Below, one piece after another: positions 1 through 6,900 of a DNA stretch of 12,129 nt. A model generated the notes under the pieces. The model worked only from the letters and a program-made list of their open reading frames with translations, was not told the origin of the DNA and ran no database searches. Source of the DNA: Candidatus Babeliales bacterium (GTDB lineage: Bacteria; Babelota; Babeliae; Babelales; JANWKD01); assembly GCA_025451595.1 (NCBI GenBank), contig JANWKD010000041.1, positions 1-12,129 of the forward strand, in the 5' to 3' direction. A program made the position numbers and the translations under genes. The stretch's first letter is position 1, and each line of letters opens with the position of its first letter.

Positions 1-658
1 GCATTAAAAATAAGTTAATAAAATCAAGATACAGGGTAAGCGCGCATACGATGGATATTTTAGAAGGATTTTCACCCTGATTTTGCAGCATCGTGCCCAG
101 TTGTTTAATTTTTTGCACGTCATATGCCGTCAATAAGGTAAAGACAATAACCCCAATAATACTCAACACGTAATTAAATGACGCGCTGCCAATAAAGAGA
201 TTAATGAAAGAAGCAATAATGATGCCAAAGAGGGCCATTATTGCCATAGATCCGATGCCAGATAAATCAGATTGGGTAATATAGCCATATACTGCCATAG
301 TCCCAAACATTGCAGCAGTAATACCAAACACCAGATATATCGAATAAATGTCATACATAAAAAAAATGGATGACATAGTAATTCCCATTAATACGGCGTA
401 CAAGCAGTACATGCCCAAGGTTGCCGCAAAGGATAAGCGTGTAATAAAGGCGGTCATCACAACTACCAGTAATAATTGTCCTATGAATAACCCCCAAATA
501 ATAGCCGGATTTTTGTATAAACTATAAAAAAGGGTTGGGGACTGATACAGGTAATAGGCAGTACCTGCGGTAAGCGCTAACGCGCCACACATCCAACCAT
601 ATACTTTATACATAAAGTCACGCGCTGACCGTGTTATATTTAATTCTGAATAGTACAT
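1..658 (-). CDS. Bax inhibitor-1/YccA family integral membrane protein (3' end outside window)
   Basis: This polytopic inner-membrane protein belongs to the Bax inhibitor-1 (TMBIM/YccA/YbhL) family. Bacterial members include BsYetJ, a pH-sensitive calcium leak channel, and E. coli YccA, which interacts with the FtsH protease. Reading leftward from the ATG at 656-658 gives 219 uninterrupted codons before the window edge. The protein has a short polar N-terminus (MYYSELNITRSARDF) followed by closely spaced hydrophobic segments with the 6-7 helix layout of the family. Residues 179-185 read YDVQKIK, the conserved aspartate-containing loop between the last helices, and residues 209-219 read LYLDFINLFLM, the C-terminal signature. 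Family members are about 220-235 residues long, so only some 10-20 residues are missing. AGGAG at 666-670 lies seven bases before the ATG and fixes the start. The gene is divergent from the exported protein at 861. The substrate cannot be told from the sequence. Confidence 0.9.
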   Translation of the reverse strand, partial: MYYSELNITRSARDFMYKVYGWMCGALALTAGTAYYLYQSPTLFYSLYKNPAIIWGLFIGQLLLVVVMTAFITRLSFAATLGMYCLYAVLMGITMSSIFFMYDIYSIYLVFGITAAMFGTMAVYGYITQSDLSGIGSMAIMALFGIIIASFINLFIGSASFNYVLSIIGVIVFTLLTAYDVQKIKQLGTMLQNQGENPSKISIVCALTLYLDFINLFLM

Positions 659-860
659 ACAATTGCTCCTTGAAAATGATTAATAATTCCATGGTAGATT
701 AATGTTATTTGCTTATTCTGGGCAATAGTTTGAGTGAATATCTAAGAGGTTCCTGCGGTTGAAGAAAAGAGATGTTTATACGAACACCTTGAACAAGCAT
801 ATATCTTTTTAGTATTAATAATAGCAAATCGGTAGAATTTCTCAACAGCGGGGGTATCCT
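659..860. other. Divergent intergenic region between the BI-1 gene and the 861 gene
   Basis: These 202 bases hold the start regions of two divergent genes. The minus-strand Shine-Dalgarno of the BI-1 gene is at 666-670. I see no ORF with a ribosome binding site and no clear terminator or structured RNA. A possible plus-strand promoter is listed separately. Confidence 0.5.
789..818 (+). promoter_or_regulatory. Candidate sigma-70-type promoter for the 861 gene
   Basis: TTGAAC at 789-794 and TATTAA at 813-818 are separated by 18 bases, and each matches the housekeeping consensus at four of six positions. The implied transcript would begin near 825, giving a short leader. In AT-rich DNA such matches are common by chance. 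Confidence 0.3.
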
Positions 861-1547
861 ATGTCTAGATCGTTAAAAAAAATAGTGCGCATTCTCGTAC
901 TTATTCTGTTTTGTGGATATTGCAATCTCGAGTCAATGAGAACTGAAAAAGAAAAACCGGAAATTAATTTTTATGGAAAGCTCATTGATAGCTCTGGCCA
1001 TTCATACGCGGTAGAAAATATTACCATTGGCGGTCGTTATAAGGATATTATCGTTTATCAAAAACCGAATACCAATGCCCGTTATCCGGATACTCATAAG
1101 ACCCAACTGAATTTAGCAGAAATTTCTCGCATACAGACTTTTTTTGATCCCACCGATCAAACAAATGGTTCTACAAAAAAAATTCTTACTTTTGACAAGC
1201 GTGATTATATTCAAATAGAGGTGACGTGGCATGGTAGAATGTCAAATCAACGATATATTATTGAACGATATAAAAAAATATTTTGCGATCAAGTTATCGA
1301 TGGTTTATTGTTAGAAAAAGAAATTTCTTTTGAAGCGTTAAAAGAGCTACGAATTGATGGTTATAAAGAACGTCATTCGCAGCATATCTCGTATGAATCG
1401 ATGGTAACGCAAACCAAAGCGATGCTCAATTCAATTGAACATGAAGCCCACGAGCTATCTGACAAGCCAGAAATAAAAAATATAAAGGATCGGATATTGC
1501 ATTTAATAGATGAATTTAAAATAAAAATAAAAAATTGGTTTACATAA
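861..1547 (+). CDS. Exported protein of unknown function (228 aa)
   Basis: I do not recognise this family. The N-terminus has a Lys/Arg-rich stretch (MSRSLKKIVR) followed by a hydrophobic core (ILVLILFCGYC), a typical Sec signal sequence. Cleavage is likely around residues 20-25. Cys18 and Cys21 lie in that region, but neither sits in a good lipobox, so a lipoprotein is possible and not supported. Residues about 35-135 look beta-rich, alternating hydrophobic and charged strands with Gly turns (FYGKLIDSSGHSYAVENITI) and ending near VTWHGRMSNQRY. Residues about 175-228 are helical and charged. The ATG at 861 follows a G-rich stretch (850-854), a weak ribosome site, with no better start nearby. 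An 80-bp gap separates it from the thioredoxin gene on the same strand, so co-transcription is possible. The protein is likely periplasmic or secreted. Confidence 0.75.
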   Translation: MSRSLKKIVRILVLILFCGYCNLESMRTEKEKPEINFYGKLIDSSGHSYAVENITIGGRYKDIIVYQKPNTNARYPDTHKTQLNLAEISRIQTFFDPTDQTNGSTKKILTFDKRDYIQIEVTWHGRMSNQRYIIERYKKIFCDQVIDGLLLEKEISFEALKELRIDGYKERHSQHISYESMVTQTKAMLNSIEHEAHELSDKPEIKNIKDRILHLIDEFKIKIKNWFT

Positions 1548-1627
1548 TGGATTGATTCAGATAGGTTGTTTTTTGTTTTATTACAGGATTATTAATTTTT
1601 TTATGAAATATTAAGAAGGATTATGAT

Positions 1628-1948
1628 ATGGCAGTGACTATTACTAAGCTAAATTATGAAGATGAAATTGTTCGATCAGACAAACCGATTATTTTAGATA
1701 TTTATGCAACATGGTGTGGTCCTTGCATACAGATGGGACCTATTTTTGATGAATTGGAAAAAGAACATGGGGATCGTTATAAATTTGCAAAGTTGAACGT
1801 GGACGAGTCACGAGAACTGGCAATACAATATGGTATTACTGCCATTCCTACTTTTGTTTTTATAAAAAACAATGAAATTAAAGGCAAAGAAACGGGGTAT
1901 ATAGCAAAAGAAGACCTTTACGAAAGGATAGTTGAATTATTGAGCTAA
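1628..1948 (+). CDS. trxA: Thioredoxin
   Basis: This small cytosolic disulfide reductase uses electrons from thioredoxin reductase to reduce protein disulfides. The 106 residues match the usual thioredoxin length. The redox motif WCGPC is at residues 29-33, preceded by the strand IILDIYAT. The buried Asp of the family is D24, and the cis-proline loop AIPTF has Pro74. FAKLNVDESRELAIQYGI (53-70) is the conserved strand, Asp and helix region. The C-terminus ends in a helix (KEDLYERIVELLS). There is no signal peptide, so the protein acts in the cytoplasm and is not a direct oxidant for the exported cysteine-bearing proteins downstream. AAGAAGGA at 1613-1620 lies seven bases before the ATG. An earlier ATG at 1623 is in another frame and stops at once. 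The symbol is given by family, and other trx paralogues may exist elsewhere in the genome. Confidence 0.95.
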   Translation: MAVTITKLNYEDEIVRSDKPIILDIYATWCGPCIQMGPIFDELEKEHGDRYKFAKLNVDESRELAIQYGITAIPTFVFIKNNEIKGKETGYIAKEDLYERIVELLS

Positions 1949-1991
1949 TCGTTATAACGGAATTAAGACGATCTTGATTCTATCTATTATT

Positions 1992-2132
1992 TTAGCCCCA
2001 TCCGTCATTTGGAACAAGATCTGTTCGGCGTATTTGTGCGAAGTCGGATGATAGGACAGGGGTCCCCAGATATCGATCCCAATCGCAAGATTGGGTTAAT
2101 ACCACGACCTTTAAATCGTGTGATGGGTTCAT
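1992..2132. repeat. GC-richer palindrome-rich element (possible interspersed repeat or structured RNA)
   Basis: This intergenic block differs from its surroundings. By my count 1996-2130 is about 49% GC, while the flanks are strongly AT-rich. It holds several inverted repeats: CCCATC (1997-2002) with GATGGG (2122-2127) at the two ends; CATCCG (1999-2004) with CGGATG (2045-2050); GAACA (2012-2016) with TGTTC (2022-2026); the palindrome GGGGTCCCC (2059-2067); a seven-pair hairpin CCCAATC-GCAA-GATTGGG (2078-2095) with a GNRA loop; and CACGA (2103-2107) with TCGTG (2116-2120). The minus strand has an ORF of 46 codons plus stop (ATG at 2130-2132, stop at 1992-1994) with no ribosome site, and a plus-strand frame is also open throughout. 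Small palindromic elements such as the Rickettsia RPE repeats behave like this. No tRNA, SRP RNA, tmRNA or riboswitch pattern fits. The class is uncertain. Confidence 0.45.
2078..2095 (+). other. Perfect 7-bp hairpin with GCAA tetraloop
   Basis: CCCAATC pairs perfectly with GATTGGG around the loop GCAA, a stable GNRA tetraloop when transcribed rightward. No T-run follows, so it is not a terminator. It is the strongest single structure in the 1992-2132 element and suggests selection at the RNA level on the plus strand. Confidence 0.55.
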
Positions 2133-2168
2133 TTTAATTATTTTATCATATCAATCTTTTATGCATCA

Positions 2169-4394
2169 TTGAAAAGTACTATGTTTTTAATATTTATATA
2201 CTGTTTTATTATCTTTGCATCATCTGCAAATGGCATGTTGACTTCGATGTCCACAAAACTAGTTGAATTACCTATTGATTCCGCATATGACTTAAAAGTT
2301 ATGGAATCAATTCAATCACCAGATGAAGAGACAAACTTGGAGATTATATTCAAACAAAAAGCAATTCAACCCTACCCCTTTCACCGACATCAACGACCAG
2401 ATCCTAATACCTTTAGGGTAGCTGGAACTACCTACGATATTCCTTATTTAGTAGAATTAATAAAGTTCAAAATGGCTAGGAATGACGATAAAGAGGCTTA
2501 CCGCTTAAATAAAATAGTCTTATTGGCTACACAAACTAAGGGTAAAGATAATTTAAAATCGTATAAAGTTGATGCAAGGGATATTTTGAATCAGCTTTCA
2601 AGTAAAGGGTATGTGCCTGCATCAATAGATCTACTGAGAGTTAGATCTGTGGTGTCTAACAAGCAGTTGGAGCAATTGAAATGTATCCAAGATTATCTTC
2701 ATAATAATCAAGATTGTGTTGAATATGATGAAAATAAATATGCAACGCTTATGCGACATATAAATCATTTACATATAGACGATAATAACGAGACCAAGCC
2801 TTTAGCAAGCTATATTCGTGCTCGTTCTTATGAAAAAGGAATGGGCAATATGCTTTCTCCTTCAAAAGCATTTGAAGAGTATATGAATGTGTTCGATTTG
2901 ACTAATGATGTCAAATTAAAACGGGAAGTAGCTGAAAGTGCTTGTAGTATTGCTCGTACCAATGAAGCTTCTACAATGCAAATGTTTAATAAGTTAGCAA
3001 ATGAAAAGGATACATATTTTCAAACTATGGCATACGACTTATTAAAAGGAATCGGCAATATGCTTTCTCCTTCAAAAGTTTTTGAAGAGTATATGAATTT
3101 GTTCGATTTGGCTGATGATGTCAAATTAAAACGGGAAGTGGCTGAAAGTGCTTATAGTATTGCTCGTACCAATGAAGCTTCTACAATGCAAATGTTTAAT
3201 AAGTTAGTCAACGAAAAAGATACATATTTTCAGCGTATGGCATGTGACTTATTAACAAGATATTTTTCTTTTGATGGCGATAAGTCAATTGAGCAGGCAA
3301 GCTTGCAAAAAGTAGTTCAATTTAAGACCGATCATTTTGGTGTTAATATTGCAAAAGTTTTTCTGAGCGAAATACAGGGTCAGCAACTAGTAAGTGAAGG
3401 AAAGTATGTTGAAGCCAGCAAGGAATACGAGCAGGGACTTGAAGTTTTAAAAATACTGAAGAGCGAAAGCAAGGGTTTAGAATTATTGACAGAAAGAATG
3501 CGCAATAATTTAGCTCGGTTATATGAAAGAGATAATCAACCGGGTAAAGCGATGAAAATATATAAAGAAAATATTGCTGATGGATCTGATTATGCGCAAT
3601 CCAAGTTTTGGTTTATGCATTTAAAAGGGTGCTGGAAAAAGGGAAAACTGATAACATTAAGTAATGATTCGACTAAGACGTATGATCCAATGCCGTTAGA
3701 ATTGTTCAAGCAATCCATTGACTATTTAAATAAATACGCACACCAAGATGCACTTACTGCAGCCCTACTATCTACTTTATATCTTAGGGACAACCTTCCT
3801 TGCAGGCGAAAGTTATTGAATTATGAAAAATCATTATACTACGCGCAAATTGCTGAGAAGCTGGCAGAAGAAAGTAAGGATGTAGAAGTGCTATCGAGCG
3901 CTTTGGCAAATCAATTTATTATATATGATAAAGAATCTGACTCAGTAAAAAACGAAAAAATGGAGAACTGTTTATTGAAAGGTTTTTCAACTGCAGAAAG
4001 TGCCGATTGGAAAACCTTTTTTATTAATAGGTTAATTAAGTTCTATGATAACAAAAAAGAGTATGAGAAAGCGCTTGAATGGATTGCGACTGGCTCGAAA
4101 TGCAATAATTTCTTGTCTACTGTTTATTTGGCGTATTATCAACTCTTAGGAATTAGTAAAAAGTCTGGATATCAGCCTTCGGTGAACACAGGCTCATCCT
4201 CGTTGACTGCTATTACTCTCAATAAGGCCTTATCATTACTATTGACAGCAAAGACTTCTAAGGAGGATATTGCAGACTTTAATAGATTGCAGCTAAAATT
4301 GCAGGACGTACGTTTCCAGAATGGTTCTCTCCAAAATCTAAATTCTGAAACGAATGAAATATGGAATAGAATGCTCTGTTATTCGATGAAATAA
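2169..4394 (+). CDS. Large exported alpha-helical repeat (TPR/Sel1-like) protein with internal tandem duplication
   Basis: This is a 741-residue protein of unknown function. The N-terminus (KSTMFLIFIYCFIIFASSANG) is a signal sequence with cleavage likely after about residue 22. The rest is almost wholly helical and has short TPR/Sel1-like stretches, for example LVSEGKYVEASKEYEQGLEV, RNNLARLYERDNQPGKAMKI and NKKEYEKALEWIATG. Such repeats bind other proteins. Residues about 223-292 and 293-362 are a near-identical tandem pair, each starting G-[MI]-GNMLSPSK. The start is uncertain: the longest frame begins with TTG at 2169, and the first ATG is at 2181. Neither has a clear Shine-Dalgarno, but the TTG keeps the lysine expected at the front of a signal peptide. 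Two terminator hairpins follow the gene, so it is probably a separate transcription unit. Periplasmic, surface or secreted scaffolding, or a role as a host-directed effector, is inference only. Confidence 0.8.
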   Translation: MKSTMFLIFIYCFIIFASSANGMLTSMSTKLVELPIDSAYDLKVMESIQSPDEETNLEIIFKQKAIQPYPFHRHQRPDPNTFRVAGTTYDIPYLVELIKFKMARNDDKEAYRLNKIVLLATQTKGKDNLKSYKVDARDILNQLSSKGYVPASIDLLRVRSVVSNKQLEQLKCIQDYLHNNQDCVEYDENKYATLMRHINHLHIDDNNETKPLASYIRARSYEKGMGNMLSPSKAFEEYMNVFDLTNDVKLKREVAESACSIARTNEASTMQMFNKLANEKDTYFQTMAYDLLKGIGNMLSPSKVFEEYMNLFDLADDVKLKREVAESAYSIARTNEASTMQMFNKLVNEKDTYFQRMACDLLTRYFSFDGDKSIEQASLQKVVQFKTDHFGVNIAKVFLSEIQGQQLVSEGKYVEASKEYEQGLEVLKILKSESKGLELLTERMRNNLARLYERDNQPGKAMKIYKENIADGSDYAQSKFWFMHLKGCWKKGKLITLSNDSTKTYDPMPLELFKQSIDYLNKYAHQDALTAALLSTLYLRDNLPCRRKLLNYEKSLYYAQIAEKLAEESKDVEVLSSALANQFIIYDKESDSVKNEKMENCLLKGFSTAESADWKTFFINRLIKFYDNKKEYEKALEWIATGSKCNNFLSTVYLAYYQLLGISKKSGYQPSVNTGSSSLTAITLNKALSLLLTAKTSKEDIADFNRLQLKLQDVRFQNGSLQNLNSETNEIWNRMLCYSMK
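2835..3254 (+). repeat. Tandem duplication of 210 bp inside the helical-repeat gene
   Basis: Copy 1 (about 2835-3044) and copy 2 (about 3045-3254) have the same length and reading phase and differ at about 19 of 210 positions by my count, so they are about 91% identical. Each encodes 70 residues beginning near GNMLSPSK and containing VAESAxSIARTNEASTMQMF. Other repeats in the same protein are far more diverged, so this duplication is recent. Confidence 0.92.
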
Positions 4395-4401
4395 CTACAA
4401 G

Positions 4402-4420
4402 TTGCTTTAAAGCAATTTTT
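4402..4420 (+). terminator. Short intrinsic terminator-like hairpin
   Basis: TTGCT (4402-4406) pairs with AGCAA (4411-4415) across the loop TTAA, and five T residues follow directly. It lies eight bases after the stop of the helical-repeat gene. The five-pair stem is weak by itself and probably backs up the stronger hairpin just downstream. Confidence 0.5.
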
Positions 4421-4422
4421 CT

Positions 4423-4460
4423 GAACCTGACAAGTACTATCTTTGTCAGGTTCAATTTTT
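4423..4460 (+). terminator. Strong rho-independent terminator
   Basis: GAACCTGACAA (4423-4433) pairs perfectly with TTGTCAGGTTC (4443-4453), an 11-bp stem, followed by AATTTTT. It ends transcription of the 2169-4394 gene and insulates the downstream coiled-coil operon. The reverse direction lacks a T-run after the stem, so it appears one-directional. Confidence 0.88.
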
Positions 4461-4467
4461 GAATATA

Positions 4468-4497
4468 TTGATTTTTATTGCTATTTTGAATTAAAAT
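4468..4497 (+). promoter_or_regulatory. Candidate promoter of the coiled-coil operon
   Basis: TTGATT (4468-4473) and TAAAAT (4492-4497) are 18 bases apart and lie directly after the terminator. The expected start near 4504 gives a leader of about 55 bases before the ATG at 4558. The position between a terminator and the first gene of a tight operon supports it. The hexamer matches are moderate. Confidence 0.4.
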
Positions 4498-4557
4498 TAA
4501 TGATAGGAGTTAACGTAAAGTAATACCCATTGGATTTGAGAAGAAGGGAAACAATGT

Positions 4558-5322
4558 ATGAAAAATCAAATGATCACCCTATCAATTCTATCGCTATCCC
4601 TCTGTTTGCAAGGTGCGCAAAACCAACCTTCAACTCAAGAATGTAAATCTTGGAAAAGTAAATTGGCTGATTTTGAAAAACAACTATTACCCGAGAATAA
4701 GCAGGCTCTTCTGAACGATTATCGATCACAATATAAAGATGCATTGTCTAATCTAGAAAATGAGCTTAATTATCTACAAACGCAAGGTGCTAGTCAAACA
4801 ACATTAATAAATTGGTATAAAGATTTTTTAAATAAAACAATAGCAACGGAAAAGTCGGTCATTAATAATATAGAAAAGAATTTGGATCCGAGAAATAGCA
4901 AATCAGTATTGGCACAAGAAAAAGAATTCCTTGAAGTTAATAGGTTGGCACTTGAACGTTTATTGGAGCAGGCAGATTCAAATGAAAAAAAAGGAATTCA
5001 ACAAGAACTGACTAAAATTAATAACCGCTTAAAATTATCTGATAAGCAGCCTAAGCAGCTGCTTGATTATGTAAGACAGCAAGAAAAAACGAACATGAGA
5101 AATGCCCAGAAGAAGTTAAATGATTCTCAAGAGAAATTAAATTCAAAAGATCTAGCTACATTAGCCAAAGCTCAGCTTGATACAGAGATTGAACGAGTTA
5201 ACAAAGAAATAAAAAATGTCCAATCGTTGTTAGCATCTGATGATCAATTATATAAAGAGGCATTACAAGGAATGGATATGCAAATTGCTCAGTTAGAACA
5301 AAAATTAAAACAGTGTAAATGA
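4558..5322 (+). CDS. Exported coiled-coil protein, two-cysteine paralogue A (254 aa)
   Basis: This is the first gene of the operon, and I do not recognise the family. A signal peptide (MKNQMITLSILSLSLCLQGA) is followed by an almost entirely helical, charged chain rich in Lys, Glu, Gln, Asn and Leu, with coiled-coil character throughout. The mature protein has exactly two cysteines: Cys29 in QECKSWKSKL near its start and Cys253 in the terminal KLKQCK. Landmarks shared with the next two genes are a NWYK segment in the first half, a LDPRNSKS segment mid-chain, and a SDDQLY segment near the C-terminus. AAGGG at 4544-4548 precedes the ATG by nine bases. ATG at 4554 is out of frame. A 41-bp gap leads to the next gene. 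Likely periplasmic or secreted. The two-cysteine layout suggests a disulfide-closed hairpin or end-to-end assembly (inference). Confidence 0.85.
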   Translation: MKNQMITLSILSLSLCLQGAQNQPSTQECKSWKSKLADFEKQLLPENKQALLNDYRSQYKDALSNLENELNYLQTQGASQTTLINWYKDFLNKTIATEKSVINNIEKNLDPRNSKSVLAQEKEFLEVNRLALERLLEQADSNEKKGIQQELTKINNRLKLSDKQPKQLLDYVRQQEKTNMRNAQKKLNDSQEKLNSKDLATLAKAQLDTEIERVNKEIKNVQSLLASDDQLYKEALQGMDMQIAQLEQKLKQCK

Positions 5323-5363
5323 AAGATAGATAATAATTCACCACATCTGATAGAAGGAGCATA

Positions 5364-6107
5364 ATGAAGTTTCAATCGAGAATATTCAGTCTATTATTTG
5401 TATCTATTGCAATAAATGCAGCTCAAAAGCCTACCGCAGAACAATGTGCGTTTTGGCAAAAAGAGATTGCGCAAGAAAACCAAAAGTTGACCGATAAAAA
5501 CAGATTAGTTCAAGAGCAGCGAGATACGTATCAAAGCTTATTGCATGATGCGCAACAAAATCTGAATGAAAGTGTTGCTATTTCTAAAAATGAACAGGAA
5601 CTAGTCAATTGGTATAAAAAACGATTAAATAACGATTTATCGCTGGCGCAAGATGGAAAAAAACATGTCTTAAAAGAATTAACTCCTGATAATGCTAACA
5701 ATCTAATAAAAAAAGAAAGAAAAAATGATCAATATACTATTCAAGGCCTTGAGAATCGACTAGTAGCCACGACAGATTCTCAAGAAAAACAGGAAATTAA
5801 AGCGCAGATAGATACATATCATGCCAGAACAGACCAGGAAATATTGGAATCTGTATATAAAGATTTGCATAAAACATTAGAGAGTATTGATGCTGATATT
5901 CAATCTATTACTAATCAATTAAATTCAAATCAATTAATTATTACTGCCAAAGCAGAAATTAACAAGATAATTAATAGAGCCAAAAAAGATATCGAATATT
6001 ATCAAGATCTATTAAATCAAACCGATGAACAGATCTATGAGTCAGAAAAAAAATCGATTTCTTATCGTATTAAGGGGGTACAAGATTTTTTAAAGGAATG
6101 TAACTAA
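5364..6107 (+). CDS. Exported coiled-coil protein, two-cysteine paralogue B (247 aa)
   Basis: This is a full-length paralogue of the gene before it. A signal peptide (MKFQSRIFSLLFVSIAINAA) precedes a long helical coiled-coil region. The only cysteines are Cys28 (AEQCAFWQKE) and Cys246 in the terminal FLKECN, bracketing the whole mature chain. Shared landmarks are VNWYKKRL in the first half, LTPDNANNL mid-chain, a TDQEIL segment after it, and QTDEQIYES before the last helix. C-x-x-W at the first cysteine is the same as in paralogue A and in the small fifth member. AAGGAG (5354-5359) four bases before the ATG is a strong ribosome site. The stop is only 11 bp before the next start, so translation is probably coupled. 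The function is unknown, with a structural or surface role most plausible. Confidence 0.86.
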   Translation: MKFQSRIFSLLFVSIAINAAQKPTAEQCAFWQKEIAQENQKLTDKNRLVQEQRDTYQSLLHDAQQNLNESVAISKNEQELVNWYKKRLNNDLSLAQDGKKHVLKELTPDNANNLIKKERKNDQYTIQGLENRLVATTDSQEKQEIKAQIDTYHARTDQEILESVYKDLHKTLESIDADIQSITNQLNSNQLIITAKAEINKIINRAKKDIEYYQDLLNQTDEQIYESEKKSISYRIKGVQDFLKECN

Positions 6108-6118
6108 AAAGGGAAAGT

Positions 6119-6886
6119 ATGAATAGATATGTACTATGTTCATTCATGTTATTTTTAACAGTTCGCGCATCAGCAATTCAACAAATGGTTCCTGATAAAG
6201 ATTATTGTAATAAGCGAAAAAAAAATCTTGATCGACTTGAATTAAAATTGTCGCCTGGCAACAAACAAGCCGTGGTCCAAGAGGAACGAAGAGTTTATAA
6301 GCTCCTATTAGATGACGCAAAAAAAGAGCTTAATCAATTACAGACCATAGTAAATGACGAAAAGAAGGTAGTTGACTGGCATCGCAATAAAATGCGTGAT
6401 AAGTTGAATGCAAATCAAGAGGTAAAAAAATATCTTGAAAAAGAGTTAGATCCTAAAAATAGCAATAATTTAATTGCCGATCAAAGGCAGTTGGTTTTAC
6501 AGCACATCAAAGCATTAGAATATTTTTTAAATGAAACGCAGGATGTTAATCAAAAAAAGAATATTGAGCAATCATTGGATCGCAATAATCATATGCTTAA
6601 ATTAACCGACGAACAGTTGCTTGATATCATTGTTCCTCCGTTACGTCAGGAGCTGCAAAAAGTTAATGAAGAGATCGAAGATAGTAGCGAAAAACAAAGC
6701 AATAGCGCGTTGAATGCTCATGCGCAAGATAATAAAAAGCAAACATTAAATCAAATTCAAAAAAATATAGAGTCTTATCAGCGCTATTTAGAGCAAACAG
6801 ATGAGCAAATCTATGATTCTTTAAAAAGCGCTCTTTCAAGAGAAATTAATTTCACCCGAGAAATGTTGGAAAAATATTGTAAATAA
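6119..6886 (+). CDS. Exported coiled-coil protein, two-cysteine paralogue C (255 aa)
   Basis: This is the third member of the family. The signal peptide is MNRYVLCSFMLFLTVRASA, with one cysteine (Cys7) inside it. The mature chain has just Cys30 (KDYCNKRKK) and Cys254 (LEKYCK). Shared landmarks are VDWHRNKM in the first half, LDPKNSNNL mid-chain (closest to the LDPRNSKS of paralogue A), LTDEQLLDI, and QTDEQIYDS before the last helix (closest to paralogue B). It thus mixes features of both neighbours, as expected for tandem duplicates. A Pro-Pro pair (IVPPLRQE) breaks the helix at about two thirds of the length, which suggests a turn between two long helices. AAGGGA (6109-6114) precedes the ATG by four bases. 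Fourteen bases separate it from the next gene. Function unknown. Confidence 0.86.
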   Translation: MNRYVLCSFMLFLTVRASAIQQMVPDKDYCNKRKKNLDRLELKLSPGNKQAVVQEERRVYKLLLDDAKKELNQLQTIVNDEKKVVDWHRNKMRDKLNANQEVKKYLEKELDPKNSNNLIADQRQLVLQHIKALEYFLNETQDVNQKKNIEQSLDRNNHMLKLTDEQLLDIIVPPLRQELQKVNEEIEDSSEKQSNSALNAHAQDNKKQTLNQIQKNIESYQRYLEQTDEQIYDSLKSALSREINFTREMLEKYCK

Positions 6887-6888
6887 AG

Positions 6889-6894
6889 AAGGGG
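6889..6894 (+). promoter_or_regulatory. Ribosome binding site supporting a GTG start at 6901
   Basis: AAGGGG at 6889-6894 lies six bases before GTG at 6901. The alternative ATG at 6913 would be 18 bases away, too far, and would remove the Arg at the front of the signal peptide. The GTG start is therefore preferred. Confidence 0.7.
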
Positions 6895-6900
6895 TTTCAA

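Noticed and set aside
1992..2132. tRNA gene in the trx downstream gap
   Set aside because: A stem with a CCTTTAAA loop and a GGGTTC string suggest anticodon and T arms, but the loop has eight bases and no acceptor or T stem can be paired.
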